Assembly (NCBI RefSeq): GCF_000382385.1
Contig: NZ_KB908321.1
Span: 152,178-216,177, forward strand
Length of the DNA stretch: 64,000 nucleotides
Direction: 5' to 3'
Source: Segatella maculosa DSM 19339 = JCM 15638
GTDB taxonomy: Bacteria; Bacteroidota; Bacteroidia; Bacteroidales; Bacteroidaceae
The position numbers and the translations under genes were made by a program. Shown here one piece after another: positions 54,103-63,829 of the stretch (position 1 is its first letter; each line of letters starts with the position of its first letter). The notes beneath the pieces were generated by a model. The model ran no database searches, was not told the DNA's origin, and saw only the letters and a list, made by a program, of their open reading frames with translations.

Positions 54103-54834
54103 TCAATATTCAATATCCTCAAGGAACAGCGCGTGGGGTGGCATGCTCTCGCCGGCGTGACTGCGGTTGCCTTCGTCGAGGATTCGTTCTAAATCGGTAA
54201 GGGAGATTTTGTGGCGGCCCAAAAGAAACAGGGTGCCTACCGTTGCACGAACCATATTGCGCAGGAAGCGGTTGGCCGTGATTTCAAAATACCAAGAATG
54301 GCCGGAAGTCTGCACCCATTTGCATGCTCGGACGGTGCACAGCGTGGTCTTGTTGTCGGCACCGCTCTTGCAGAATGCTGCGAAATCCTCATGGTGCGTT
54401 ATCCGTTCGGCTCCTTTTGCCATGAGCTCGTAGTCGAGCGCGTAGGGGGTCTCGTAGGAGTAGTGACGTAGAAAAGGAGCCTTGCGGGTGTGGACGTAAT
54501 ATCGGTAAGTGCGCCATTTTGCCGAAAAGCGGGCGTGCATCGTTTCTTCTACGGCCACGACTTTACTGATACTGATATCAGATGGCAGAAGCCGGTTGAG
54601 CCGATAGGTCAGTTGTGGGCCGTCGATGGCTTCCGGGTGGTCGAAATGCGCCACCATCAAGCGTGCATGTACGCCGGTATCGGTCCGGCCTGCTCCGACG
54701 ACCTCTGTTTTTCGACGCAGAATTTTCGACAGTGCGTCCTGAAGGACTTCTTGTACCGATATGCCGTTGGGCTGTATTTGCCAGCCATGATAGGCCGTGC
54801 CGTCGTAAGCGAAATAGATGAAATATCTCTGCAT
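54103..54834 (-). CDS. truA: tRNA pseudouridine(38-40) synthase
   Basis: 243 residues. It isomerises uridines 38-40 of tRNA anticodon stems. Features: FAYDGTAYHGWQIQPNGISV, the catalytic GAGRTDTGVHA (Asp), DYELMAKGAERITHHEDFAAF and NRFLRNMVRATVGTL. It starts 3 bp after the gene upstream, so it is part of an operon. Confidence 0.96.
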   Translation of the reverse strand: MQRYFIYFAYDGTAYHGWQIQPNGISVQEVLQDALSKILRRKTEVVGAGRTDTGVHARLMVAHFDHPEAIDGPQLTYRLNRLLPSDISISKVVAVEETMHARFSAKWRTYRYYVHTRKAPFLRHYSYETPYALDYELMAKGAERITHHEDFAAFCKSGADNKTTLCTVRACKWVQTSGHSWYFEITANRFLRNMVRATVGTLFLLGRHKISLTDLERILDEGNRSHAGESMPPHALFLEDIEY

Positions 54835-54837
54835 GTC

Positions 54838-55290
54838 TTACTCCTTCGCTCCTTCCAGCGATTTCTTGAAGAATTGACGGTGAAAGCGGCTCTCTGCCTT
54901 TATAATCTTCAACACCTTGCCGGCCGGAAGCACTTTCATGAACGCTTCATGGTAATGCTGTTGGAGTTCTTTCATCTTCAAATCGATTTCGTCTAAGCGT
55001 TTTATCGCCTTGCATGAGGCTTCGTCGTCGTTCGTATCCGTATGGCGATACATGCTTTTCTCCATGAAATATCCCCGCATCTTGCGGTGTAACTCTCGGT
55101 AGAGCGGGAAAAACCTGCCGGCTTCTGCCGGGCTTAATCCGGCAGCCGTTGATACATATTGTTCCATCGCTGCTTCGAAGGCGGCCGGATCGAACTTTGA
55201 TGTTCTATTGTTCGGAACTCCTGCTGCTGTTGGTAGCAATATCAAAAGCACAGAGAAAAGGGAAAAGAAAATCCGTCTCATCATCATCAT
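54838..55290 (-). CDS. Secreted small protein, Spy/CpxP-like (tentative)
   Basis: About 150 residues. Four ATG codons occur in a row; the start at 55290 leaves 4 bp after the previous stop. Signal peptide (FFSLFSVLLILLPTAAG), then a helical, charged body with AAGLSPAEAGRFFPLYRELH and MKELQQHYHEAFMKVLPAGK. Length and Leu-Ser-Pro-rich start of the mature part recall periplasmic LTxxQ (Spy/CpxP) proteins, but the signature is not exact. Downstream of an ECF sigma gene, it may be an envelope-stress output. Confidence 0.6.
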   Translation of the reverse strand: MMMMRRIFFSLFSVLLILLPTAAGVPNNRTSKFDPAAFEAAMEQYVSTAAGLSPAEAGRFFPLYRELHRKMRGYFMEKSMYRHTDTNDDEASCKAIKRLDEIDLKMKELQQHYHEAFMKVLPAGKVLKIIKAESRFHRQFFKKSLEGAKE

Positions 55291-55294
55291 GTGT

Positions 55295-55660
55295 TCAATG
55301 GTCTGCAACTGATGCATAAATATCTTCGTTGTCCATCATTGTGTAATCTGCAATCCGGTCAAATGTTCTGTCTTCAGCGTCGTGGTGCTCCTTTAATACC
55401 GCCGCAGAATTGGCAATCGGCCTGTTCTCCTTGAAAAAAGAAACACAGAACAAAGCCACAAAGACGACGATACAGGCTGCAGCCGCAGCGCAATATATGT
55501 AGAAATTGTGTTTGGGAGCAGGAGAAAGGATTTTCTTCTCCTTCGGATTGGGTAGGGAATCCATCAGCTGGCTCGTGAAATGCTCAAAATAGCCGTCTGG
55601 AACAGTGAATGGATTTTTCTTTCCGGATTTCGTTAGAAGTATTTCTTCATCTATTTCCAT
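55295..55660 (-). CDS. Single-pass membrane protein, possible anti-sigma factor
   Basis: 121 residues. A cytoplasmic N-terminal part with NPFTVPDGYFEHFTSQLMD (a pattern frequent in Bacteroidetes sigma operons), one membrane helix at about 58-80 and a periplasmic tail (DRIADYTMMDNEDIYASVAD). The place directly after an ECF sigma gene suggests an anti-sigma or sensor role; no FecR domain or zinc motif is visible. Confidence 0.55.
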   Translation of the reverse strand: MEIDEEILLTKSGKKNPFTVPDGYFEHFTSQLMDSLPNPKEKKILSPAPKHNFYIYCAAAAACIVVFVALFCVSFFKENRPIANSAAVLKEHHDAEDRTFDRIADYTMMDNEDIYASVADH

Positions 55661-55712
55661 ATCTCATATTTCTTTCTTTTTCCATATTCTGACGAAATTC
55701 ACGTATGAGCGT

Positions 55713-56249
55713 TTAATCATGGCGCTTTAAATATGCAGAAATCTTCATCACCGCCAAATGATAGCTTGCCTTTAAGGCACCCTCGCTTGTGCGTAGGATT
55801 TGGCTGATTTCGCGATACTTCATTTCATCAAAATAGTGGAGATTGAATACAACTCGTTGAACCTCCGGCAATATTGCAATGGCTTCCTGTAGAAGAGCCT
55901 GTGCTTCGTCACCGTCAAAATACGCATCGGCAAGCAGCGTGCGTGACAGTACACCATCATAAGGACCGGGAGAATTCTTTTTCGACCTCAGAAAATCCAG
56001 ACTTTCATTGATGGCAATGCGATAAATCCACGTGGAGAGCTGAGACCTGTGCTGAAACCCGTCGATTTTATTCCATATGCTTATGAATGTGTTTTGTAAT
56101 ACGTCGTTTGCGTCCTCGTGATTGATAACAATATGGCGTATCTTCCAATAAAGTAACTCCCTATAATGCTTGACCAGCATTCCAAAAGCACGGCTTCTTT
56201 TCGCCTCGTTCTTCAGTTCTGCTAAGATTTCTTTTTCATTGTATTTCAA
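55713..56249 (-). CDS. ECF-type sigma-70 factor
   Basis: 178 residues with region 2 (DANDVLQNTFISIWNKIDGF, STWIYRIAINESLDFLR) and region 4 (LPEVQRVVFNLHYFDEMKYR, EGALKASYHLAV). It directs RNA polymerase to a stress or envelope regulon. First gene of a five-gene operon (gaps 52, 4, 3 and 4 bp). Confidence 0.93.
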   Translation of the reverse strand: MKYNEKEILAELKNEAKRSRAFGMLVKHYRELLYWKIRHIVINHEDANDVLQNTFISIWNKIDGFQHRSQLSTWIYRIAINESLDFLRSKKNSPGPYDGVLSRTLLADAYFDGDEAQALLQEAIAILPEVQRVVFNLHYFDEMKYREISQILRTSEGALKASYHLAVMKISAYLKRHD

Positions 56250-56350
56250 GACAACGCATTTAGGGGAGAATTCATAAACATTCTTATCGCGTGATAAGAA
56301 GGGAGGGTAAAGCTTTTCTGTTCAGCGTAGCCCGCTTTATCTGGAAAAAA

Positions 56351-56662
56351 TCAATTCACATAAATCTTTCTGACCACTTTGCCTACCTTTACAATATAGC
56401 AACCCTTCGCTAAATTCAATTCGAAACGCTTATCGTTGTTGTCTATGCGGAGCGTCATGACGCAGATGCCCGTCACATCGTAAATGTAAAGTACCTTGCC
56501 GGAGGCTCCGGTGACACGCAGTGAGTGATGGTCGACAATGATTTCGGCCTCACGGGCTTCTTCCTTTTCTGCAATCCCGCTATTGCCGACAGCGTATGAC
56601 GCTATGGGGGAGGCCATAAACGCGGTCATAAAGAACACGATATTGAGTAGAAAATTCGTCAT
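56351..56662 (-). CDS. Small secreted protein resembling a lone type IX sorting-type beta-sandwich
   Basis: 103 residues from ATG 56662. Signal peptide (FLLNIVFFMTAFMASPIASY), then a ~65-residue beta domain: LRVTGASGKVLYIYDVTGIC, MTLRIDNNDKRFELNLAKGC and VVRKIYVN. The strand order resembles T9SS C-terminal sorting domains (Por_Secre_tail), but there is no cargo. A TATATTTG element at 56703-56710 (minus) is a likely promoter. Function unknown. Confidence 0.6.
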   Translation of the reverse strand: MTNFLLNIVFFMTAFMASPIASYAVGNSGIAEKEEAREAEIIVDHHSLRVTGASGKVLYIYDVTGICVMTLRIDNNDKRFELNLAKGCYIVKVGKVVRKIYVN

Positions 56663-56702
56663 AGGCAATTATATTACTACAAGTTTTCAATCATTCGGTT
56701 TA

Positions 56703-56710
56703 CAAATATA
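56703..56710 (-). promoter_or_regulatory. Candidate -7 element for the small secreted protein
   Basis: Minus-strand TATATTTG, about 40 bp ahead of the ATG at 56662. Confidence 0.4.
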
Positions 56711-56801
56711 CATACTTTAATGTGAATTGAAGCATAATTAACAATCATTATTGTATGGAATTTGCCTTTCTTTTTAATCTGAATTGCGATTTCATACGCT
56801 T

Positions 56802-57716
56802 TCAGACATCAAACACAAGCCCCTCATTTGTTAGCCAACTATTTTCGAATACTTGCTTTGCCTCATCAAGAATGCATGTTTCATCTTCATAGCGTGCACT
56901 GAAATGTCCCAACAATAATTTCCCGACGTGAGCGTCGCGAGCCACGGTTGCCGCCTGACGTGCCGTCGAATGCCAATATAATCGGGCACGGGATAGATTG
57001 TCTTCCGCATAAGTGCTTTCATGATAAAGCGTATCAACGCCAGCCACAAGTTCATGGAGCGTAGGAATATAACGCGTGTCGCTGCAATACGCATAAGCTC
57101 TTGGCGGGTCGGCGGGGGTCGTAAGTCTTTCATTTGCAATTACGATACCTTCCGGGGTCGTCCAATCCATACCGTTTCGTATGTTGTTTAATTGGCAGAG
57201 GGGCACCTCGTAGCAATCTGTCATCTCTCGGTTGATATGTCTTGGTCGCGGTTTTTCCCTAAACAAAAATCCACATGTGGGAATACGGTGCTCAAGAGGA
57301 ATGGTCTCGATGGTTAGACTTTGGTCTTCGTAAATAACATCATTTTTCAATGTGTCGACAGCGTGGAACTCGATTTTGAACTCCAATCCTTTGCAAAAGA
57401 AATCCAGCTGACCCTGCAAAATAGGTTCGAAAGCTTCGGGAGCATATACATGAAGAGGAGCCGTGCGCCCCAGCATACCAAAGGTGCTGATCATTCCGAT
57501 TAATCCGAAACAATGGTCGCCGTGCAGATGGGAAATGAACACGGCCCGCAACTTTGTGAACCGTATCTTGCTGCGTCGAAGTTGCATTTGCGTCCCTTCA
57601 CCACAGTCGATCATAAAGAGTTTTTCCCTGATTTCAACAATTTGAGAAGACGCGTAATGATTGAGGGTCGGCAATGCAGACCCGCAACCAAGGATATGAA
57701 TTCTGAATGGTCCCAT
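56802..57716 (-). CDS. rnz: Ribonuclease Z
   Basis: 304 residues, metallo-beta-lactamase fold. It cuts the 3' trailer of tRNA precursors, needed where CCA is not encoded, as in the four tRNAs here. Motifs: LGCGSALPTL, FISHLHGDHCFGLIG (HxHxDH), the PLEHRIPTCGFLF region, AYCSDTRY and LLLGHFSARYED. Confidence 0.93.
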   Translation of the reverse strand: MGPFRIHILGCGSALPTLNHYASSQIVEIREKLFMIDCGEGTQMQLRRSKIRFTKLRAVFISHLHGDHCFGLIGMISTFGMLGRTAPLHVYAPEAFEPILQGQLDFFCKGLEFKIEFHAVDTLKNDVIYEDQSLTIETIPLEHRIPTCGFLFREKPRPRHINREMTDCYEVPLCQLNNIRNGMDWTTPEGIVIANERLTTPADPPRAYAYCSDTRYIPTLHELVAGVDTLYHESTYAEDNLSRARLYWHSTARQAATVARDAHVGKLLLGHFSARYEDETCILDEAKQVFENSWLTNEGLVFDV

Positions 57717-57772
57717 ATTGTTGCTTTACCAGCCTTTGGCAATCAGGGAAGTTTTTTTGCCAATGAATGCGC

Positions 57773-58333
57773 TTACTTCACTCTCTTATAGACGAAAATA
57801 CCTTCTTTGTTTTCCAAATAAAGCGAGTCTGCTCCCAGATTATCAATCATGAAAGTGTCTTTGTTCAGCAACAACTTTCCATTACAAATCTTCCACGCCG
57901 TCCACGGATTGGTCTCCGCCTTTACATTATTCTTTACCAGTCCTCCTTCCAATATTTCAAAGTTCTTATCAAGGCTGGTCCATTTTCCAAGCAAGGTTGT
58001 CAGGTTGACTACACGACGGGCAACTCGTTCGCCGTCTGCTTCATACCCGATGACAGCCAAACGGTCGCCGGAGAGCAAACCACCCAAGATGGTCGCTGCG
58101 TCGGGGCCATCGTCCATCACCGTATATTGAAGCGTGTCGCCCAAGTCGGTAATGAGTTCGATATGGTGCATCGAAGTGTTTTCACCGCATACACCATACA
58201 CCGTCGTATCAAGCTCTGCCACGTTTTCTAAACTATCGTTAGCTTCGGTTTTCGACGAGCCGGATTTCCTGTTACATGCAACGAAAAGCATTGCAACCAC
58301 AAAAACAAACGTGATGTAAAATAACTTTTTCAT
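57773..58333 (-). CDS. Lipoprotein with a lipocalin-like domain
   Basis: 186 residues. Lipobox LFVAC (Cys20). Two halves: HHIELITDLGDTLQYTVMDD with GDRLAVIGYE, then LLGKWTSLDKNFEILEGGLV and FVYKRVK, which recalls lipocalin-like domains. Between mazG (10 bp) and rnz (56 bp). Function unknown. Confidence 0.65.
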   Translation of the reverse strand: MKKLFYITFVFVVAMLFVACNRKSGSSKTEANDSLENVAELDTTVYGVCGENTSMHHIELITDLGDTLQYTVMDDGPDAATILGGLLSGDRLAVIGYEADGERVARRVVNLTTLLGKWTSLDKNFEILEGGLVKNNVKAETNPWTAWKICNGKLLLNKDTFMIDNLGADSLYLENKEGIFVYKRVK

Positions 58334-58343
58334 ACTTTATCTT

Positions 58344-59237
58344 TTATTCTTTTTCTAACTTTTTAGCTTCTTCCCATAGGCAGTCCATCTCTTCTAATGA
58401 CACGTTCTTCATGTCCTTATGCTGATTTCTAATCATTTGCTCCACATAATTAAAACGATGGATAAACTTCTGGTTGGTTCGTTCCAGCGCATTGTCCGGA
58501 TTCAGATGGTATAGACGGGCCGCATTGATGACGCTGAAAAGGAAATCGCCCAATTCAGAGGTAGCTTTGTCCCTATCGGCATTCCTGAATTCAGCTTCCA
58601 ATTCGCTCAGTTCTTCATGGACCTTGGCCCAGACGTCTTCTTTATGCTTCCAATCAAAGCCCACGTTCATGGCCTTGTCTTGAATACGGTAAGCCTTGAT
58701 CAGCGAGGGGAGCGACTTTGGAACACCCGAGAGAATGGTCTCATTCCCGTCCTTTTCCTGCTGCTTACGCTGTTCCCATGTCGTTGAAACCTCTGCAGCC
58801 GTAGTTGGTTTGGGAGTATTCCCGATGCTTTCCTCTCCTTTGTAGACCACCTGTCCCTGCTCGTCGATCATCAGGTCGGGATTGCTGACCGTCCAATCTC
58901 CGTTTGCATTCCAGTCGATGAAGTCGTGCCTGAACATCAATTTGTCGCTCTGCGCATTGCATACGTCGGCTATGTCAAAGTCTCCGTTCTCCTCTCCCAG
59001 CATGGCATAGAAAACAACATGCTCCATGACATCGCCCAGCTCCTTGCAGATTTCCTTGTGATTACCCTCCATCAGGGCATCACAAAGCTCGAACACCTCT
59101 TCTATCGTATAAGGGCGCAGGCTCTCATTCGTCTGTTTCCGGTCCCAAGGACATTCGCTTCTGAGCCGATCCTGTATGTCGAGCAGACGACCGAAGGCCT
59201 GCAATTTCTCTTCTCTTGTATGCTTTTGCTTTTTCAT
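58344..59237 (-). CDS. mazG: Nucleoside triphosphate pyrophosphohydrolase
   Basis: 297 residues with two MazG domains. It hydrolyses NTPs and dNTPs to monophosphates, cleaning nucleotide pools. N-terminal: CPWDRKQTNESLRPYTIEEV, the EExxE-type segment and CKELGDVMEHVVFYAML. C-terminal: VWAKVHEELSELEAEFR and ATSELGDFLFSVINAARL. Minus-strand TACATTTG at 59242-59249 is a likely -7 element but is very close to the ATG. Confidence 0.93.
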   Translation of the reverse strand: MKKQKHTREEKLQAFGRLLDIQDRLRSECPWDRKQTNESLRPYTIEEVFELCDALMEGNHKEICKELGDVMEHVVFYAMLGEENGDFDIADVCNAQSDKLMFRHDFIDWNANGDWTVSNPDLMIDEQGQVVYKGEESIGNTPKPTTAAEVSTTWEQRKQQEKDGNETILSGVPKSLPSLIKAYRIQDKAMNVGFDWKHKEDVWAKVHEELSELEAEFRNADRDKATSELGDFLFSVINAARLYHLNPDNALERTNQKFIHRFNYVEQMIRNQHKDMKNVSLEEMDCLWEEAKKLEKE

Positions 59238-59370
59238 ACCGCAAATGTAGATAAAAAATCCGACATAGAATGTCTCGCAGCTATAAAAAACAGAAAATAG
59301 GCTTTGATTTGATTAGGATTACAAAAATGGTGGCTCTGAATTACCATTAAATCCACCTTGTTTTTTATTT

Positions 59371-59467
59371 CAGCCATATTGTGTGCTAATCTCAGTCATT
59401 TTATGACCCAATTTCAGTCATTTTACGCGCTAATATGGCTGGTATTAGCTCGTGATATTGACTGAAA
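59371..59467. repeat. 22-bp palindromic array, family A, copy 2
   Basis: Units at 59371, 59393, 59415 and 59437, exactly 22 bp each; three read CAGYCATWTT..., the fourth is inverted (GGCTGGTATTAGC). Same family as 42831-42918. Lies in the 385-bp gap (59238-59622) between divergent mazG and aconitase genes. Confidence 0.85.
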
Positions 59468-59587
59468 CTAAGACAGTATAAGGCATAACGATACATGATT
59501 ATGCAATTAATGTTTATTTTTTACAGGAATGTTGTTTCAAAATGATAAATATTCAATAGGTTATGTTTCATTTTATTTGAAATTTTG

Positions 59588-59595
59588 TATATTTG
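59588..59595 (+). promoter_or_regulatory. Candidate aconitase operon promoter
   Basis: TATATTTG, 27 bp ahead of the ATG at 59623. No clear -33. Confidence 0.5.
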
Positions 59596-59622
59596 CACAC
59601 AAATTAAAAAAGAGTGGACAAG

Positions 59623-61887
59623 ATGAATATACCGGATAATGACATGTTGCACAGTTTCTATGCTTCGTATTCGGAGCGGGTGGAGCGGGTGAAAGAAGTG
59701 ATGAAACGCCCGCTTACCTATGCGGAGAAGGTGTTGTATGCCCATTTGTATGATGCCGTGGAGCTAAAGCCTTACAGGCGCGGAGTGGATTATGTGAACT
59801 TTCGTCCCGACCGTGTTGCCATGCAAGATGCGACGGCACAGATGGCACTCTTGCAGTTTATGAATGCCGGCAAGGAGCAGGTGGCCGTTCCGGCTTCGGT
59901 GCATTGCGACCATCTGATCATGGCCGAGCTTGGTGCCGGACACGACCTTTCGAAGGCGCGCAGCAGCAACCGGGAGGTGTATGACTTTCTGAAATCGGTG
60001 TCTCGGAAATATCATATTGGTTTTTGGGGCCCCGGTGCCGGTATCATCCATCAGGTCGTGCTCGAGAACTATGCTTTTCCGGGCGGTATGATGGTGGGCA
60101 CGGATTCGCATACGCCCAATGCGGGCGGCATGGGCATGGTGGCCGTCGGCGTTGGCGGTGCCGATGCTGTCGATGTGTTGACCGGTCAGCCTTGGGAACT
60201 GAAGATGCCGCGATTGATAGGCGTACGGCTGACAGGGAAGCTATCGGGTTGGGCCAGCCCGAAGGACGTTATCCTGCATATTCTCGGCCTGTTGACCGTG
60301 AAAGGTGGTACGAATGCCATCCTTGAATACTTCGGGGAGGGTGCGAAGTCCGTTTCGACGACGGGGAAAGCTACCATCTGTAATATGGGGGCAGAGCTTG
60401 GTGCGACTTGTTCGTTGTTCCCTTATGATGACAACACGGATGAATATCTGTGCAAGACGGGGCGTGAAGAGATTGCGGCCATGGCACGGAGAAACGCCCG
60501 TCATCTTTCTGCAGACGCAGTAGTGTATGCCGACCCGGAAAAATATTATGATGAGGTGCTTGAAGTGGACCTCTCCAAGATAGAGCCCCATCTGAATGGT
60601 CCGTTTACACCGGACGCGGCGACTCCCATTTCACAGATGAAAGCAAAAGGTCCGGCCAATGACTATCCCATGAAAGTGGAAGTGGGACTGATAGGCAGTT
60701 GCACCAACTCAAGCTATCAGGACATGTCGCGTGCAGCAAGCGTCGTGCAGCAAGCGATAGAGAAGAACATTCCCGTGAAAGCCGAACTGATTGTCAATCC
60801 CGGTTCGGAGCAAATTCGTTATACGGCAGAGCGTGACAGCATTCTTTCCGACTTTGAAAAGGTCGGAGCCACAGTCATGGCCAATGCCTGCGGACCGTGT
60901 ATCGGGCAATGGAACCGCCACACAGACGATAATCAACGTAAGAATGCCATCGTGACTTCGTTCAACAGGAACTTTCGTCGCCGTGCCGATGGAAATCCGA
61001 ATACGTATGCATTCATCGGGAGTCCCGAACTGACGGTTGCGTTGGCCATAGCCGGGCGGTTGGACTTCAACCCGGCTACAGACGGACTACTTGACCGCGA
61101 CGGCAACACTGTCTTCTTGGACGAACCTTCGGGGCTTACTTTTCCTCCGAAAGGATTTGCGGTAGGAGACAAAGGTTTTATCGCTCCGGCCGAAGGACAG
61201 CAAGATATAGAAGTTGCAATCGATCCGTCGTCAGAGAGGCTTCAGAAGTTGGAACCCTTTGAGGCTTGGAATGGAAAGGCACTTGAAGATATGCCCGTGC
61301 TGATCAAGGTGCAGGGCAAATGCACAACCGATCATATCTCCATGGCGGGACCGTGGCTGAAATACCGAGGGCATTTGCAGAACATCTCGGATAACCTGCT
61401 GATGGGGGCTGTGAATACGTTCAACGGTGAGACGGACTATGTGAAAGACCAATTGGACGCAACGTATAAGAAAGTATCGACTGTGGCAAAAGATTACAAA
61501 GCGCACGGCATCGGTTCGGTTGTTGTGGCCGAAGAGAATTACGGCGAGGGATCGAGCAGGGAACATGCAGCCATGGAGCCGCGCTATCTGAATGTAAAGG
61601 TGGTGTTGGCAAAGAGCTTTGCCCGCATTCACGAAACCAATCTGAAGAAGCAGGGCATGTTGGCCTTGACGTTTGCCGATAAGGCCGACTATGATAAAGT
61701 GCAGGAAGACGACAAGGTCTCGGTACTCGGGTTGGAACACTTTGCACCGAACGAACAGTTCGTCATAACCTTGCGTCATGCCGACGGAACCGTGGACCGT
61801 TTCAAGGCCAACCACACCTACAATGAACTACAGATAGAATGGTTCAAGGCCGGAAGTGCTTTGAACTACAGTAAGAATAACCGCTAA
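59623..61887 (+). CDS. Aconitate hydratase, mitochondrial-type
   Basis: 754 residues from the ATG at 59623; a GTG at 59614 is possible. It interconverts citrate and isocitrate through a [4Fe-4S] cluster. The three cluster cysteines are in GSCTNSS and ACGPCIGQW. Other motifs: [34 protein letters not shown], and the swivel-domain [20 protein letters not shown]. First gene of an operon with citrate synthase (11 bp) and a flavoprotein (2 bp). No isocitrate dehydrogenase lies between them. Confidence 0.96.
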   Translation: MNIPDNDMLHSFYASYSERVERVKEVMKRPLTYAEKVLYAHLYDAVELKPYRRGVDYVNFRPDRVAMQDATAQMALLQFMNAGKEQVAVPASVHCDHLIMAELGAGHDLSKARSSNREVYDFLKSVSRKYHIGFWGPGAGIIHQVVLENYAFPGGMMVGTDSHTPNAGGMGMVAVGVGGADAVDVLTGQPWELKMPRLIGVRLTGKLSGWASPKDVILHILGLLTVKGGTNAILEYFGEGAKSVSTTGKATICNMGAELGATCSLFPYDDNTDEYLCKTGREEIAAMARRNARHLSADAVVYADPEKYYDEVLEVDLSKIEPHLNGPFTPDAATPISQMKAKGPANDYPMKVEVGLIGSCTNSSYQDMSRAASVVQQAIEKNIPVKAELIVNPGSEQIRYTAERDSILSDFEKVGATVMANACGPCIGQWNRHTDDNQRKNAIVTSFNRNFRRRADGNPNTYAFIGSPELTVALAIAGRLDFNPATDGLLDRDGNTVFLDEPSGLTFPPKGFAVGDKGFIAPAEGQQDIEVAIDPSSERLQKLEPFEAWNGKALEDMPVLIKVQGKCTTDHISMAGPWLKYRGHLQNISDNLLMGAVNTFNGETDYVKDQLDATYKKVSTVAKDYKAHGIGSVVVAEENYGEGSSREHAAMEPRYLNVKVVLAKSFARIHETNLKKQGMLALTFADKADYDKVQEDDKVSVLGLEHFAPNEQFVITLRHADGTVDRFKANHTYNELQIEWFKAGSALNYSKNNR

Positions 61888-61898
61888 ACCAAAAAGAC

Positions 61899-63245
61899 AT
61901 GAGGAAGGAATATTTGATTTACAAGTTATCCGACGAGGTGAAGAACTCTGGGAAAATACCTGTCGAGGCTTTTCAAGAATATGGTGTCAAGCGCGGCCTA
62001 CGCAACGAAGACGGGTCGGGCGTGCTGGTGGGCCTGACGAACATCGGCAATGTGGTGGGCTACGACCGTGATACCGACGGGAAACTGCGCCCGTGCCCCG
62101 GTCGTCTGTACTATCGTGGCTACGAGTTGGACGATCTCGTCACGCCTTTGCTGAAAGAAAAGCGTTTCGGTTTCGAGGAGACGGCTTTCTTATTGCTTTC
62201 GGGCGGACTTCCCGACAAGGAAGAACTTGCCGCGTTCAGAGAACTGCTGAACGACAATATGCCGCTGGACCATCGCACGATTGTGCACATCATCGATTTG
62301 GAGGGCTCCGACATCATGAACATTCTGGCGCGCTGCGTGCTCGAGATGTATACGTTCGACCATAATCCCGACGACATCAGCCGCGACAACCTGATGCGCC
62401 AGAGTATCGAACTGATTGCGAAGTTTCCAACCATCATCGCCTATGCGTATAACATCTACCGCCACAGCGTGCAAGGACGCAGTCTACACATACGCCACCC
62501 GCGCGAGAATCTCGGAATCGCAGAGAATTTCCTCTACATGCTGAAGCGCGAGCACTACACCGAGCTGGACGCACGCACGCTCGACCTGCTGTTGGTCACG
62601 CAAGCGGAGCACGGCGGCGGAAACAACTCGACGTTCACCGTGCGCGTCACCTCTTCCACGCGCACGGACACCTATTCGAGCATTGCGGCCGGCATCGGTT
62701 CGCTGAAAGGACCGTTGCACGGCGGGGCGAACATCAAGGTCGTCAACATGTTCCATCATTTGAAAGAGCAAATCAAGGATTGGAAGAACACTGACGAGAT
62801 AGATACTTATCTGACGCGAATGCTCAACAGAAAAGCCTATGACAAGACCGGACTCATCTACGGCATCGGACACGCTGTCTACACGATGAGCGACCCGCGG
62901 GCTGTCGAGCTGAAACGGCTGGCGGGCGAGCTGGCGCGCGAGAAGAAGCGCAGCGATGAGTATGAATTCCTCTGTCGGCTCGAGGAGGAGAGCATAAAAT
63001 GCGTCACGGCGTTCAGAAAGACCGACAAACCGATATGCGCCAACCTCGATTTCTACAGCGGATTTATTTACGAGATGGTCGGACTGCCGAAGGAGATTTT
63101 CACGCCGATATTCGCCATGGCGCGCATCGTTGGCTGGACGGCGCACCGCATTGAAGAGCTGAACTTCGACGGGAGGCGAATTATCCGCCCGGCTTACAAG
63201 ACCATTTTAGACCAAAAGGCATATTTGCCGATAAACGAAAGGTAG
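61899..63245 (+). CDS. gltA: Citrate synthase
   Basis: 448 residues. It condenses oxaloacetate with acetyl-CoA. Conserved sites: the first His region HGGGNNSTFTVRV, LKGPLHGGANIKVVNM and GIGHAVYTMSDPRA (second His), plus the Asp region KTDKPICANLDFYSG. The ATG follows the aconitase stop by 11 bp. Confidence 0.96.
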   Translation: MRKEYLIYKLSDEVKNSGKIPVEAFQEYGVKRGLRNEDGSGVLVGLTNIGNVVGYDRDTDGKLRPCPGRLYYRGYELDDLVTPLLKEKRFGFEETAFLLLSGGLPDKEELAAFRELLNDNMPLDHRTIVHIIDLEGSDIMNILARCVLEMYTFDHNPDDISRDNLMRQSIELIAKFPTIIAYAYNIYRHSVQGRSLHIRHPRENLGIAENFLYMLKREHYTELDARTLDLLLVTQAEHGGGNNSTFTVRVTSSTRTDTYSSIAAGIGSLKGPLHGGANIKVVNMFHHLKEQIKDWKNTDEIDTYLTRMLNRKAYDKTGLIYGIGHAVYTMSDPRAVELKRLAGELAREKKRSDEYEFLCRLEEESIKCVTAFRKTDKPICANLDFYSGFIYEMVGLPKEIFTPIFAMARIVGWTAHRIEELNFDGRRIIRPAYKTILDQKAYLPINER

Positions 63246-63247
63246 AA

Positions 63248-63751
63248 ATGATGAAAATGCGATATGTGAACGAAAAAGTTCGTCGCCGCGACCGGCTGAT
63301 GGACGAAGCGCGCGCCATTGAACTGCTCGCGACGGCCGAGTATGGCGTGCTGAGCATGGTGGACGTGGACGGAACGGCTTACGGCGTTCCCGTGAACTAT
63401 GTCTGGGACGGCGAGGACTCGATTTACATTCATTGTGCGCCCGTCGGTCACAAATTGGAAGCGTTGGAGAAAAATCCGCACGTGAGCTTCTGCATCATCG
63501 GTGACGTGAAGCTCCTGCCGGGAAAATTTACGACGGAGTATGAAAGCGTGTTGTTGAAGGGCGTGGCGAATGCCCGGCTGACGTCGGGCGAACGGATGGC
63601 TGCACTGCTGCGGCTCGTCGATAAGCTTTCTCCCGATTTCAAAGAGTTGGGCGCGAAATATTCCGAGAAATCCTTCCATCGCGTCAATATTATCCGCGTG
63701 GATTTCACGGAGTTCAGCGGAAAGTGTAAACACGTGCCGGCCGCAGACTGA
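63248..63751 (+). CDS. NimA-like pyridoxamine 5'-phosphate-oxidase-fold flavoprotein
   Basis: 167 residues of the split-barrel FMN-binding family. The order of motifs matches the nitroimidazole-reductase (Nim) group: VRRRDRLMDEARAIELLATA, YGVPVNYVWDG, IYIHCAPVGHKLEALEKN, VSFCIIGD and the later RLVDKLSPDFK. Members bind FMN or heme; some reduce 5-nitroimidazoles, but most are housekeeping proteins of unknown role, so no resistance should be inferred. It sits 2 bp after citrate synthase. Confidence 0.82.
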   Translation: MMKMRYVNEKVRRRDRLMDEARAIELLATAEYGVLSMVDVDGTAYGVPVNYVWDGEDSIYIHCAPVGHKLEALEKNPHVSFCIIGDVKLLPGKFTTEYESVLLKGVANARLTSGERMAALLRLVDKLSPDFKELGAKYSEKSFHRVNIIRVDFTEFSGKCKHVPAAD

Positions 63752-63785
63752 GGGCCAAGATAAATTTTAGTTTTTTTGCAGCCAA

Positions 63786-63816
63786 CCACAATTTCCACTT
63801 GGAAATTGTGGTTTTT
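63786..63816 (+). terminator. Strong rho-independent terminator
   Basis: Perfect 11-bp stem CCACAATTTCC / GGAAATTGTGG with an ACTT loop, then TTTTT. It ends the aconitase operon. Confidence 0.9.
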
Positions 63817-63829
63817 AATCAGAAAATAG

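Noticed and set aside
63248..63751. Nitroimidazole resistance gene
   Set aside because: The fold and motifs fit the wider Nim/PPOX family, but sequence alone cannot show a resistance function and the operon context is metabolic.
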